From an uncultured Pelagibacteraceae bacterium (GTDB taxonomy: Bacteria; Pseudomonadota; Alphaproteobacteria; Pelagibacterales; Pelagibacteraceae), in NCBI GenBank assembly GCA_902560225.1, contig CACEKT010000007.1, positions 1 through 44,214 on the forward strand: DNA of 44,214 bases, given 5' to 3'. The notes beneath the pieces were generated by a model. The model was given only the letters and a program-made list of their open reading frames with translations. It searched no databases and was not told the DNA's origin. A program made the translations under genes and the position numbers. Below, one piece after another: positions 1 to 7,519 of the stretch (the stretch's first letter is position 1; each line of letters begins with the position of its first letter).

Positions 1-981
1 ATCTGGGAAATTGATGAAAAAAATCACGAGGAAGGTTTAGTAATGCATACCGCAGGATGGCCCTTAGACAATAGTACTTATGGTGGAAGTTTTATGTATC
101 ATGCAGAAAATAAACAGATTTTTTTAGGTTATGTAATAGGTTTAGACTACAAAAATCCTTATTTATCGCCCTATGATGAATTTCAAAGATTTAAAACTCA
201 CCCAGCAATAAAAAAGATTATTGAAGGTGGAAAAAGAATTTCTTATGGAGCAAGAGCGTTAATTGAGGGAGGAATTCAAAGTCTTCCCAAAATGTTTATG
301 CCTGGAGCTTTACTAGTTGGATGTGATGCAGGTACTTTAAATATGCCAAAGATAAAAGGTTCTCATACCGCAATGAAAAGTGGTATGATAGCTGCAGAAG
401 CTATTCATTATCATTTAAATCATGGGGATGAGTTATCGTTGTATGGTAAACTTTTTAAGGAAAGTTGGTTATATAAAGAATTATTTCAAGCAAGAAATGT
501 GAAACCTAGTTTTAGCTGGGGTTTAATTTTAGGAATAATATTCACAGGTATTGATCAAATACTGTTTAGAGGAAAACTTCCTTTTACTCTTAAACATAAA
601 CACGCGGATCATGAAACTTTAAAATCTGCAAAAGATATGACCAAAATAGATTATCCAAAATATGATAATATTATTACATTTGATAAAACCAGCTCAGTTT
701 ATTTGACAGGAACCAATCATGCCGATAATCAACCTGTGCACCTAAAACTTAAAGATCCTGATTTACCAATCAAATATACATTAGAAAAATTTGATGAACC
801 TGCCCAGAGATATTGTCCAGCAGGTGTATATGAAGTTCAAAAAGAAAATGACGTAAATAAATTTGTAATAAATTCTCAAAATTGTATTCATTGTAAAACT
901 TGTGATATCAAAGAACCTTCTCAAAATATTATTTGGGTAACTCCAGAAGGTGGTGGTGGACCTAAATATGGAAATATGTAA
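1..981 (+). CDS. Electron transfer flavoprotein-ubiquinone oxidoreductase (ETF-QO), 3' part
   Basis: The reading frame is open from base 1, so the gene enters from the left edge and only about the last 326 residues are present (the family is about 550). ETF-QO is an inner-membrane FAD/4Fe-4S enzyme that passes electrons from ETF, reduced by acyl-CoA and dimethylglycine/sarcosine-type dehydrogenases, to ubiquinone. The C-terminal ferredoxin-like end is visible: CPAGVYE, then CIHCKTCDIKEP, supplying four cluster cysteines, and the family-typical terminal GGGGPKYGNM. The internal segment LVGCDAGTLNMPKIKGSHTAMKSG is also characteristic of the FAD domain, with the ubiquinone-side helices upstream. 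The ATG at position 43 is only an internal methionine. It ends one base before the convergent DUF2237 gene. Identification is firm; the N-terminal FAD-binding motif lies outside the window. Confidence 0.96.
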   Translation: MWEIDEKNHEEGLVMHTAGWPLDNSTYGGSFMYHAENKQIFLGYVIGLDYKNPYLSPYDEFQRFKTHPAIKKIIEGGKRISYGARALIEGGIQSLPKMFMPGALLVGCDAGTLNMPKIKGSHTAMKSGMIAAEAIHYHLNHGDELSLYGKLFKESWLYKELFQARNVKPSFSWGLILGIIFTGIDQILFRGKLPFTLKHKHADHETLKSAKDMTKIDYPKYDNIITFDKTSSVYLTGTNHADNQPVHLKLKDPDLPIKYTLEKFDEPAQRYCPAGVYEVQKENDVNKFVINSQNCIHCKTCDIKEPSQNIIWVTPEGGGGPKYGNM

Positions 982-982
982 A

Positions 983-1357
983 TTAAGATAAGTCTATTGC
1001 AAATTTCTTTAAAGTTTCAATAGGCAAATGTTTAAGTGTATTCTCGTGTGTTCTTTTTAAAAATATTGGACAGCCTTTCCCTGCTTCAACTGCTTTAGCA
1101 TACCAGCTTGCACATAAACACCATCCATCTCCATCTTTTAAACCTGGAAATCCAAACTCAGGATGTGGAGTTATCAAATCGTTACCTGCCTCTTTCATCC
1201 ACTCTAAACATTCAGTTGTAACTTTGGCACAGACTGTATGAAGTCCATGATCATTTTCATCTGTATTGCAACAGCCATCACGAAACCATCCTGTTAATGG
1301 ATCATTTGAACACTCTTCTAAGTCCTCACCTAGGACATTTTTTTGTTTATCACTCAT
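983..1357 (-). CDS. DUF2237 family protein
   Basis: A 124-residue soluble protein rich in cysteine and tryptophan, matching the DUF2237 family in length and pattern: an N-terminal NVLGEDLEECS, DPLTGWFRDGCC, HTVCAKVT and GDGWCLCASWY. The function of the family is unknown; the conserved cysteines suggest metal binding or redox chemistry, which is inference. The start codon directly follows the stop codon of hisI, with no bases between, so both are probably read from one transcript. It is convergent with ETF-QO with a one-base gap. Confidence 0.88.
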   Translation of the reverse strand: MSDKQKNVLGEDLEECSNDPLTGWFRDGCCNTDENDHGLHTVCAKVTTECLEWMKEAGNDLITPHPEFGFPGLKDGDGWCLCASWYAKAVEAGKGCPIFLKRTHENTLKHLPIETLKKFAIDLS

Positions 1358-1825
1358 TTAAATTTTTGTTGGATTTGGTTGTCCTTTATAAACTTCTTCA
1401 GGATCAAATTTTTTTTCTTTTTCAAGAAATTCCATTTCAATTTTTCTACCATTATTTATTGGTCCCATAGGAATAGATCTATAAAAACAAGATCTGTATC
1501 CAACATGGCAACTTGCTCCATCTCCAATATCAACTGTTAACCAAATAGAGTCTTGATCATCATCAATTCTAATTTCAGTAACTTTTTGAGTAAATCCACT
1601 TGTTTTACCTTTATGCCAAATAGCTTTTCTGGATCTACTAAAATAATGTGCCTCTTTAGTTTCTATTGTTTTCTTTAAAGCTTCAACATTCATATAACCA
1701 TGCATTAAAACATCTTTCGTTTTTGAACACATAGTAATAACTGGTATTAGGCCATCATTATCAAATTTTGGCGAAAGAAGTTTTCCTTCCTCAATTTCAA
1801 GCACATTTTCTCTTTTTTTGAACAT
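1358..1825 (-). CDS. hisI: Phosphoribosyl-AMP cyclohydrolase HisI
   Basis: Histidine biosynthesis, third step: opens the purine ring of phosphoribosyl-AMP to give ProFAR. The 155-residue cytoplasmic protein carries the family motifs: WHKGKTSG near 70-77, the Mg-binding DDDQD at 88-92, and SCHVGYRSCFYR near 105-116 with the zinc ligands C106 and C113. It is the monofunctional form, with no HisE pyrophosphatase domain fused. It is the first gene of a two-gene minus-strand unit with the DUF2237 gene and diverges from folE across a 77-base gap. No other his gene except the HisN-like phosphatase far downstream is in the window, so his genes are dispersed here. Confidence 0.95.
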   Translation of the reverse strand: MFKKRENVLEIEEGKLLSPKFDNDGLIPVITMCSKTKDVLMHGYMNVEALKKTIETKEAHYFSRSRKAIWHKGKTSGFTQKVTEIRIDDDQDSIWLTVDIGDGASCHVGYRSCFYRSIPMGPINNGRKIEMEFLEKEKKFDPEEVYKGQPNPTKI

Positions 1826-1902
1826 ATAGAGTGATTATGTAGCACATATATCAATATATTAAATATTTTTAAAATGGGGTAATTACTGTATAAAAAAGCG
1901 TT

Positions 1903-2523
1903 ATGAAATTAGTAAAAGATATAGACAATAAAGAAATAAAGCAAAAACAAGTTTCTGATAAGGAAGCTGAAGAAGCAATTAGAACTATTTTATCTTGGAT
2001 GGGTGAAGATCCCAATAGAGAAGGATTGTTAGAAACTCCTAAAAGAGTTGTAAAAGCATTTAAAGAATATTTTCAAGGTTATGGAGAAGATGCTAAAAAA
2101 GTATTAGATAAGACTTTTGGAGATGTGGAAGGTTATAGCGATATGGTGGTTCAAAAAAATATATCTGTTCAAAGTCATTGTGAACATCATATGGCTCCAA
2201 TTATTGGAAAGGCTCACGTTGCGTATATTCCCAATGAAAGAGTTGTAGGATTAAGCAAAATTGCAAGAGTAGTTGAAATATTTTCAAAAAGATTACAGAC
2301 ACAGGAAAGACTAACAGTGCAAATAGCAAACACTTTAATGGAAGCTCTAGATGCAAAAGGCGTTGCAGTCACAATAGATTCAACTCACCAGTGTATGACT
2401 ATGAGAGGTATTAAAAAAGAACAAGCGACAACAGTAACTAATTTTTATTTAGGTCAATTTAAAGAAGATCTTAGTTTTCAAAATAGATATTTACGATTTA
2501 TTAGCACTACGTTAAAAGACTAG
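1903..2523 (+). CDS. folE: GTP cyclohydrolase I FolE
   Basis: Converts GTP to 7,8-dihydroneopterin triphosphate, the entry step to folate (and to queuosine-type deazapurines). The 206-residue protein has the type-I (FolE1) signature: SHCEHHMAPIIGKAHVAYIP beginning near residue 91, VVGLSKIARVVE, RLQTQERLTVQIA and QCMTMRGIKK. Predicted zinc ligands are C93, H96 and C164, in line with the zinc-dependent FolE of E. coli. The N-terminal 15 residues are lysine-rich and not conserved. The stop codon is one base before the GTG start of the following reductase, which indicates co-transcription although the functions are unrelated. Confidence 0.96.
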   Translation: MKLVKDIDNKEIKQKQVSDKEAEEAIRTILSWMGEDPNREGLLETPKRVVKAFKEYFQGYGEDAKKVLDKTFGDVEGYSDMVVQKNISVQSHCEHHMAPIIGKAHVAYIPNERVVGLSKIARVVEIFSKRLQTQERLTVQIANTLMEALDAKGVAVTIDSTHQCMTMRGIKKEQATTVTNFYLGQFKEDLSFQNRYLRFISTTLKD

Positions 2524-2524
2524 T

Positions 2525-3529
2525 GTGTCTGAACAATTTAAAGCGCTAATTCTAAATCAAGAAGGCGATAATTTTACTCGTGATGTTAAATCTATTGATA
2601 AAAGTTTCTTAAAGCATGGCGATGTAACAGTTAAAGTTGAGTATTCTGGTCTCAATTATAAAGATGCTTTAATTCTAAAAAATGGTGCAAGACTTGTAAA
2701 AGAATTCCCTCATATACCTGGTATAGATTTTTCAGGTATAGTTGAAGAAAGTGATAATGATAAATTTAAAAAAGGTGATGAGGTAATTTTAACTGGATGG
2801 AGAGTAGGTGAAATTTATTTTGGTGGCTATTCTCAGTATGCAAAAGTAAATGGAGAGTTTTTAGTTAAAAAACCTAAAACACTTTCATCAAGAGAAGCCA
2901 TGGTAATTGGAACTGCAGGAATAACAGCTTTACAATGTGCTTTTGCTACAAAAACAACCAGAGAAGAACTTTTATTAGGAGATAAAGTTGAAAATGTAAT
3001 TGTTAGTGGCGCATCTGGTGGAGTAGGCAGTATGGCAGTTATGATACTTAATAAACTTGGTTGCAATGTAACAGCAGTAACAGGTAAAGATAGTAACGCT
3101 GATTATTTAAAATCAATAGGTGCTAAAAACGTTATTAATACTAATGAATTAATGAAAGATGCAAGACCACTGGACAAAGGTTTATGGGATGGAGCAGTAG
3201 ATACTGTAGGAGGAAAAGTATTAGAAAATATTTTATCTCAAACAAAAGATGCTGGTATAGTTTCATCATGTGGTAACGCTGCTGATATTAAATTAAATAC
3301 GACAGTAATGCCTTTTATTATTAGGGGAGTTAAACTTTGGGGGATAAACTCTGTAACAACTTCTATTATAAGAAGACAATTTTTATGGAATGAGTCATCA
3401 AAATTAATTGACTTTCAATTATTAGAGAAATCAATAAAAGAAATTAGTTTAGAAAATTTAATGGATATTTATGTTAAGATGTTAAAAGGTGAAACTTCAG
3501 GTAAGTATTTAGTTAATTTAAATAAATAA
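2525..3529 (+). CDS. acuI: AcuI/YhdH-type acrylyl-CoA reductase (MDR superfamily)
   Basis: A zinc-independent medium-chain reductase of 334 residues. Motifs: YSGLNYKDALILKNG at the start of the catalytic domain, FPHIPGIDFSG, the nucleotide-binding GASGGVGSMAV near 160-170 and AVDTVGG. This subfamily (YhdH/AcuI, about 325-330 residues) reduces acrylyl-CoA to propionyl-CoA with NADPH. In marine alphaproteobacteria it detoxifies acrylyl-CoA formed from DMSP. The start is a GTG one base after folE; the family N-terminus (FKALILNQE) fits this start. Its stop codon shares a base with the ATG of the LysR gene. The family is clear; the acrylyl-CoA substrate is inferred from homology. Confidence 0.85.
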   Translation: MSEQFKALILNQEGDNFTRDVKSIDKSFLKHGDVTVKVEYSGLNYKDALILKNGARLVKEFPHIPGIDFSGIVEESDNDKFKKGDEVILTGWRVGEIYFGGYSQYAKVNGEFLVKKPKTLSSREAMVIGTAGITALQCAFATKTTREELLLGDKVENVIVSGASGGVGSMAVMILNKLGCNVTAVTGKDSNADYLKSIGAKNVINTNELMKDARPLDKGLWDGAVDTVGGKVLENILSQTKDAGIVSSCGNAADIKLNTTVMPFIIRGVKLWGINSVTTSIIRRQFLWNESSKLIDFQLLEKSIKEISLENLMDIYVKMLKGETSGKYLVNLNK

Positions 3530-4416
3530 TGGATTGGGATAAATTAAAAATTTTTCATGCAGTTGCTGAAGCAGGCAGTTTTACTAATGCAACAGTTAAT
3601 TTAAACCTTAGTCAATCAGCAATTAGTAGACAAATCCAATCACTTGAACAAGATTTAAAAGTTCAATTATTTGAAAGACACGCACGAGGATTAACCCTCA
3701 CTCAAAATGGAGAGTATGTCTTTAAAACTGCCCATGAAGTAATAGGTAAACTTAAAGAAGTTGAAACTTCCCTTGGTGATCAGAAAAATAAACCTACAGG
3801 AAAGCTAACAATTACAACTGTTAGAAGTTTTGGAACTCATTGGTTAACTCCTAGAATTCAAGAATTTATGAGGTTAAATCCTGAAATTGAAATAGAGCTT
3901 ATTTTTGATGATAAAGAATTAGATTTAAGCACCAGACAAGCAGATATTGGTATTTTTATGAGAAGACCAAAACAATTAAATTATATTCAAAAAAAATTAG
4001 TTGATATTAAATATTATATATATGGATCAAACAAATATTTGGAGAAATTTGGGATGCCAAAAAATATAAATGATTTAAATAAGCACAAGTTTATTTCATT
4101 TGGTAAAGGAGCGCCTTCTCCTGTTTATAATCCAGATTGGGCTTTAAAGTTAGGTGTGAGTGATGGGAAAAAAAGAAAAACAATAATGAGAGTTAATAGT
4201 GTAATGGGTTTGTTACTAGCAGTTGAATCTGGAGTAGGCTTAGCAGCATTACCAGAATATTTAGTATCAAATTCAACGAATGTTCTTAAGGTTTTGCCAA
4301 AATCAGAGGGACCAATTACCGAGGCTCATTTTGTCTATCCTCAATCTTTAAAAAATACCGCAAGAGTCCAAGCATTCCGAAATTTCTTATTTAGTAAAAT
4401 AGGTGATTGGAAATAA
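3529..4416 (+). CDS. LysR-family transcriptional regulator
   Basis: A 295-residue regulator. Residues 1-60 form the winged helix-turn-helix (LKIFHAVAEAGSFTNAT, then LNLSQSAISRQIQSLEQDL and FERHARGLTLTQNG). Residues about 90-290 form the effector-binding fold, starting with GKLTITTVRSFGTHWL. Its ATG overlaps the stop of the AcuI-like gene by one base, so it is translated from the same transcript and may control that gene or the iron importer that follows; neither is shown by the sequence. The effector is unknown. A 9-bp inverted repeat follows its stop. Confidence 0.93.
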   Translation: MDWDKLKIFHAVAEAGSFTNATVNLNLSQSAISRQIQSLEQDLKVQLFERHARGLTLTQNGEYVFKTAHEVIGKLKEVETSLGDQKNKPTGKLTITTVRSFGTHWLTPRIQEFMRLNPEIEIELIFDDKELDLSTRQADIGIFMRRPKQLNYIQKKLVDIKYYIYGSNKYLEKFGMPKNINDLNKHKFISFGKGAPSPVYNPDWALKLGVSDGKKRKTIMRVNSVMGLLLAVESGVGLAALPEYLVSNSTNVLKVLPKSEGPITEAHFVYPQSLKNTARVQAFRNFLFSKIGDWK

Positions 4417-4425
4417 GAATTTTTC

Positions 4426-4462
4426 AAAGCTTATATTTCTTAATTAACTAATAATAAGCTTT
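4426..4462 (+). repeat. 9-bp inverted repeat after the LysR gene
   Basis: Perfect arms AAAGCTTAT (4426-4434) and ATAAGCTTT (4454-4462) enclose a 19-base AT-rich loop. It begins 10 bases after the LysR stop codon and lacks a following T-tract, so it is a weak candidate terminator. It could equally be an operator or mRNA-end stabiliser lying upstream of the iron operon. Confidence 0.4.
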
Positions 4463-4485
4463 ACAACTGCGACAATATATGCGAT

Positions 4486-4516
4486 TGATAATCATTCGCA
4501 TTGAGAATAATTCTCA
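4486..4516 (+). promoter_or_regulatory. Tandem Fur-box-like operators upstream of the iron importer
   Basis: Two 15-base 7-1-7 palindromes lie 16 bases apart, centre to centre. The second, TGAGAATAATTCTCA (4502-4516), is a perfect palindrome. The first, TGATAATCATTCGCA (4486-4500), contains the 11-base core TGATAATCATT of the enterobacterial Fur consensus. Both lie 31-61 bases before the start of the iron-binding-protein gene, where bound repressor would block RNA polymerase. The binding regulator (Fur, or a Fur-like Mur/Irr protein) is inferred; its gene is not in the window. Confidence 0.82.
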
Positions 4517-4546
4517 TTCGCAAAATAACGATACAATAAGGATTAT

Positions 4547-5575
4547 ATGAAAAAAATATCAATTTTATCATTAATTATTTCATTATTTGCTTCAGCTTTT
4601 GCTGTTGCTAATGAAGTGAATATTTTTAATGCAAGGCACTACAAAGCTGATGCTGAGCTTTATGACAAATTTACAGCAGCAACTGGAATTAAAGTTAACT
4701 TAATTAATGGAAAATCAGGAGCTCTTGAAAAAAGAATGATTGAAGAGGGAACTGATTCTGCTGCAGATCTTTATATTACTGCTGATGCAGGTAGATGTGG
4801 AGCTTTCCAAGCAAAAGGTATGACACAAAGTGGATTAGTGTCATCAACAATTAAATCATCTGTTCCAAAAAACTTTAGAACAACTCATTGGGTTGGTGTA
4901 GCTAAAAGAGCAAGAATAATTTACTACTCACCAGAGAGAGTTACAGGAGCTGAATTATCTGGAATGACTTATGAAGGTTTAGCTGATCCTAAGTGGAAAG
5001 GTAGATTAGTAATTAGAAAATCAAGCAACATTTATAACAAATCTCTTGTAGCTTCATTAATTGAAAATAATGGAAAAAAAGCAACAGCTGATTGGGCAAA
5101 AGGTGTTGTTGCGAATATGGCTAGAGAGTCTACTGGTAACGATAGAGCTCAAATTATGGCAGTAGCTGCTGGAGAAGCAGATATTGCTGTAGCTAATACT
5201 TATTATTTAGCACTTATGTTGTCAGGTAACAAAGGTGCAGAACAACAAGCTGCTGCTAAAAAAGTTAAAGCGTTTTTTCCTAACCAACAAGGCAGAGGAA
5301 CACACATGAATATTAGTTGTGCTGCTTTAGTTAAAGGAGCGCCTAACAAAGCAAATGCTATAGCTCTTGTTGACTTTTTATTATCACCAGAATCTCAAGA
5401 ACATTTTACTAATAATACATTTGAGTTTCCAATGATTAGTGGAGTTTCACCAAGTCCATTAGTAGTAAATAATTTAGGATTAGATTTTAATCAAGATCTA
5501 TCAACAAAAGTTTCAAGCTACGGTAAAAATCAAGCTGCTGCTCTTGAAGTAATGACAGCTGCAGGTTGGAAGTAA
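4547..5575 (+). CDS. Iron(III) ABC transporter substrate-binding protein (FbpA/SfuC type)
   Basis: Periplasmic ferric-iron-binding protein of 342 residues. Residues 1-21 are a signal peptide (MKKI, hydrophobic core, cleavage likely after AVA or AVAN). The mature chain starts VNIFNARHYKADAELY, typical of FbpA/IdiA/FutA proteins, and carries the adjacent tyrosines of ANTYYLALML used for Fe3+ coordination. A ribosome site AAGGA lies at 4538-4542, four bases from the ATG. It is the first gene of the operon and sits directly behind Fur-type palindromes, so iron repression is expected. In SAR11 literature this operon is called sfuABC, with the binding protein as SfuC. Function is secure; ferrous versus ferric specificity is inferred from the family. 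Confidence 0.94.
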   Translation: MKKISILSLIISLFASAFAVANEVNIFNARHYKADAELYDKFTAATGIKVNLINGKSGALEKRMIEEGTDSAADLYITADAGRCGAFQAKGMTQSGLVSSTIKSSVPKNFRTTHWVGVAKRARIIYYSPERVTGAELSGMTYEGLADPKWKGRLVIRKSSNIYNKSLVASLIENNGKKATADWAKGVVANMARESTGNDRAQIMAVAAGEADIAVANTYYLALMLSGNKGAEQQAAAKKVKAFFPNQQGRGTHMNISCAALVKGAPNKANAIALVDFLLSPESQEHFTNNTFEFPMISGVSPSPLVVNNLGLDFNQDLSTKVSSYGKNQAAALEVMTAAGWK

Positions 5576-5582
5576 GGAATAA

Positions 5583-5777
5583 GTGAAAAAGAATTTATTT
5601 TATTTTGATAAAAATAATTCTTCTGATGCAAATGGTTCACTAGTAGGTCAGATAACATGTGAACCATGCGCAACAGAGTGTAAAAAAATCAAAAAAAAAA
5701 TAAACAATAGAAAGTTATCAGATATTAAAGACGATGAGGTTTCATACATCCTTTCTCCATTTAGTATTAATAGTTAA
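5583..5777 (+). CDS. Small Cys-rich protein inside the iron importer operon
   Basis: A 64-residue ORF between the iron-binding protein and the permease. It starts with GTG, seven bases after the previous stop, and is preceded by an AAGGA ribosome site at 5574-5578, which supports translation. The centre carries ITCEPCATECKK, a CxxCxxxC pattern, followed by a lysine-rich stretch; there is no signal peptide or membrane segment, so it would stay in the cytoplasm. I do not recognise a family. The cysteines and location suggest a role in handling or sensing imported iron, which is inference. It ends ten bases before a strong RNA hairpin. Confidence 0.6.
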   Translation: MKKNLFYFDKNNSSDANGSLVGQITCEPCATECKKIKKKINNRKLSDIKDDEVSYILSPFSINS

Positions 5778-5787
5778 TTTTCTACGA

Positions 5788-5850
5788 CAATGCTCACAGT
5801 TTAAAATTAGGATTTTTACCCTTTCCTAATAAACGATTGTGAGCATTCAA
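5788..5850 (+). other. Nested RNA hairpin between binding-protein and permease genes
   Basis: Outer arms AATGCTCACA (5789-5798) and TGTGAGCATT (5838-5847) are perfectly complementary, and three further G-U/A-U pairs can extend inward. Inside is a second perfect 7-bp stem, ATTAGGA (5806-5812) with TCCTAAT (5824-5830), closing an 11-base loop. There is no clean T-tract after it. It probably acts as a partial terminator or as a 3'-end block protecting the upstream binding-protein mRNA; a regulatory RNA role is possible. Confidence 0.72.
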
Positions 5851-5893
5851 AATTTCAGTATAAAAAATTTTTTAATACATTATAAAACTAAAG

Positions 5894-7519
5894 ATGTTTA
5901 AATATTTAAATATTTGGTTTTTTGCTTCTTTTTTAATTTCGATTAGTGTGGCAATCCCAATTGTTACTGTATTTTCAAGTTTTTTTGAGGATACTTCAAA
6001 TTATTTTGAAATTCTTAAACAAACTTTTTTTCTTGAATATATATTGAATTCTTTAATTCTTTTAATTGGTGTTTTGCTCTTAACATTTATTTTTGGGGTA
6101 GGTTCAGCATATCTAGTTTCTTTTTATCAATTTCCTGGTGTTAATTTTTTTAAGTGGGCTCTAATACTATCCTTTGCTGTACCTCCTTATATATACGCTT
6201 ATTCTTTATTTGCTTTTTTTGAAAATTATGGAACAGCATTTACAATTTTGAAAACTTTGTTTGGGGAGGCAAATTACAACAAAAATATTCCAAAATTTGA
6301 TGGTATGTTTGGCTTGATATTATCAATATCATTCTCACTGTTTGCTTATGTATATATCCTTGCAAGATCATCATTTTTATATCAATCACAAAGTCTAATA
6401 GAATTAGGAAAAAATCTTGGTTTTTCAAAATTTAAATCTTTTTATTCAATAATATTACCTTCAGCTCGACCAGCTATTGTTGCCGGGTTATCATTGGTCG
6501 CAATGGAAACATTAGCTGAATTTGGTGCAGTAGATTTTTTTTCTGTAAACACTTTAACAACAGGGATTTATAATGCTTGGATAACTTTTGATGACTTAGC
6601 ATTTGCAAATAGAATATCATTTTTTCTTTTAATATTTATCTTTATATTATTTTTGACTGAAAATTTATCCAGAAAAAAAGCAAAATATCATTTAGATGCA
6701 AAAGGTGGATTTAAGAAAAAAGAAAAAACTAAACTTTATGGAAGTAAGTCTTTTTTTGCATTTATTCTTTGTTTTACTTTATTTTTCTTAAGTTTTTTAT
6801 TTCCGTTAAGTCAAATGTTATATTGGACAATTAAATTTCCTGAAAATTTAAATGGTTTACAGATAACTGAACTTTTATTAAACACTTTATATCTAGTTTC
6901 ACTTTCAAGTTTAGTTTTAATAATTTTTGCTTTGATATCTAACTATGGAAATAGAGTTTCAAATAAAAAAATATTAAATATTTTGTCAACTTTTTCAATC
7001 TCTGGTTATGCAATACCTGGAGTTATTCTTGCTATAGCTTTTATAACTTTTATTGCGTGGTTTGATAATAATGTCATTAAATCATTAGGGTTTTTATCTA
7101 TAAAAAAAGTATTCATTGGTTCAATTTCAGGCTTAGTTGTTGTTTATTTTGTAAGATTTTATTCGTTAGCCTTTAATGGAATAAAGTCAGGATATGAAAA
7201 AATAAATATTTCTGTCGATGAAAGCGCTTATCTTCTTGGATATTCTAAGAGTAAAACTTTTTTAAATATTCACATTCCTTACTTAAGAAATTCTCTTTTA
7301 TTTGTTATTATATTAATTTCATTAGAAATAATTAGAGAATTACCAATTACACTTATTTTAAGACCATTTAATTTTGAAACTTTTGCTACTACAGCCTATA
7401 TTTCTGCATCTGAGGACTTATTAGAAGCTGCAGCTGTACCATCTTTGTGCTTAATAGTAATTGCAAGTTTTTTTATTTTGTTTACATCTAAATATATTTT
7501 AAGAGAGAACAATGAATAA
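5894..7519 (+). CDS. Iron(III) ABC transporter permease (FbpB/SfuB type)
   Basis: Inner-membrane permease of 541 residues with two internally homologous halves, each of about six helices, as in FbpB and ThiP. EAA-type cytoplasmic loops that dock the ATPase are seen in each half: LIELGKNLGFSKFKSFYSI near 175-193 and DESAYLLGYSKSKTFLNI near 442-460, the latter followed by RNSLLFVIILISLEIIRELP. It follows the hairpin at 5788-5847 and overlaps the ATPase gene by eight bases, so the two are translationally coupled. With the binding protein and ATPase it completes a ferric iron importer. Confidence 0.92.
   Translation: MFKYLNIWFFASFLISISVAIPIVTVFSSFFEDTSNYFEILKQTFFLEYILNSLILLIGVLLLTFIFGVGSAYLVSFYQFPGVNFFKWALILSFAVPPYIYAYSLFAFFENYGTAFTILKTLFGEANYNKNIPKFDGMFGLILSISFSLFAYVYILARSSFLYQSQSLIELGKNLGFSKFKSFYSIILPSARPAIVAGLSLVAMETLAEFGAVDFFSVNTLTTGIYNAWITFDDLAFANRISFFLLIFIFILFLTENLSRKKAKYHLDAKGGFKKKEKTKLYGSKSFFAFILCFTLFFLSFLFPLSQMLYWTIKFPENLNGLQITELLLNTLYLVSLSSLVLIIFALISNYGNRVSNKKILNILSTFSISGYAIPGVILAIAFITFIAWFDNNVIKSLGFLSIKKVFIGSISGLVVVYFVRFYSLAFNGIKSGYEKINISVDESAYLLGYSKSKTFLNIHIPYLRNSLLFVIILISLEIIRELPITLILRPFNFETFATTAYISASEDLLEAAAVPSLCLIVIASFFILFTSKYILRENNE

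Noticed and set aside
1343-1540. A 65-residue plus-strand reading frame overlapping hisI and the DUF2237 gene
   Set aside because: It is antisense to two clear genes, has low-complexity Phe/Ile/Lys composition and no family pattern, so it is a shadow frame.
4532-4537. TACAAT as -10 box of the iron importer promoter
   Set aside because: Only nine bases separate it from the ATG, so the transcript would start after the visible AAGGA ribosome site; no suitable -35 lies at 16-18 bases.
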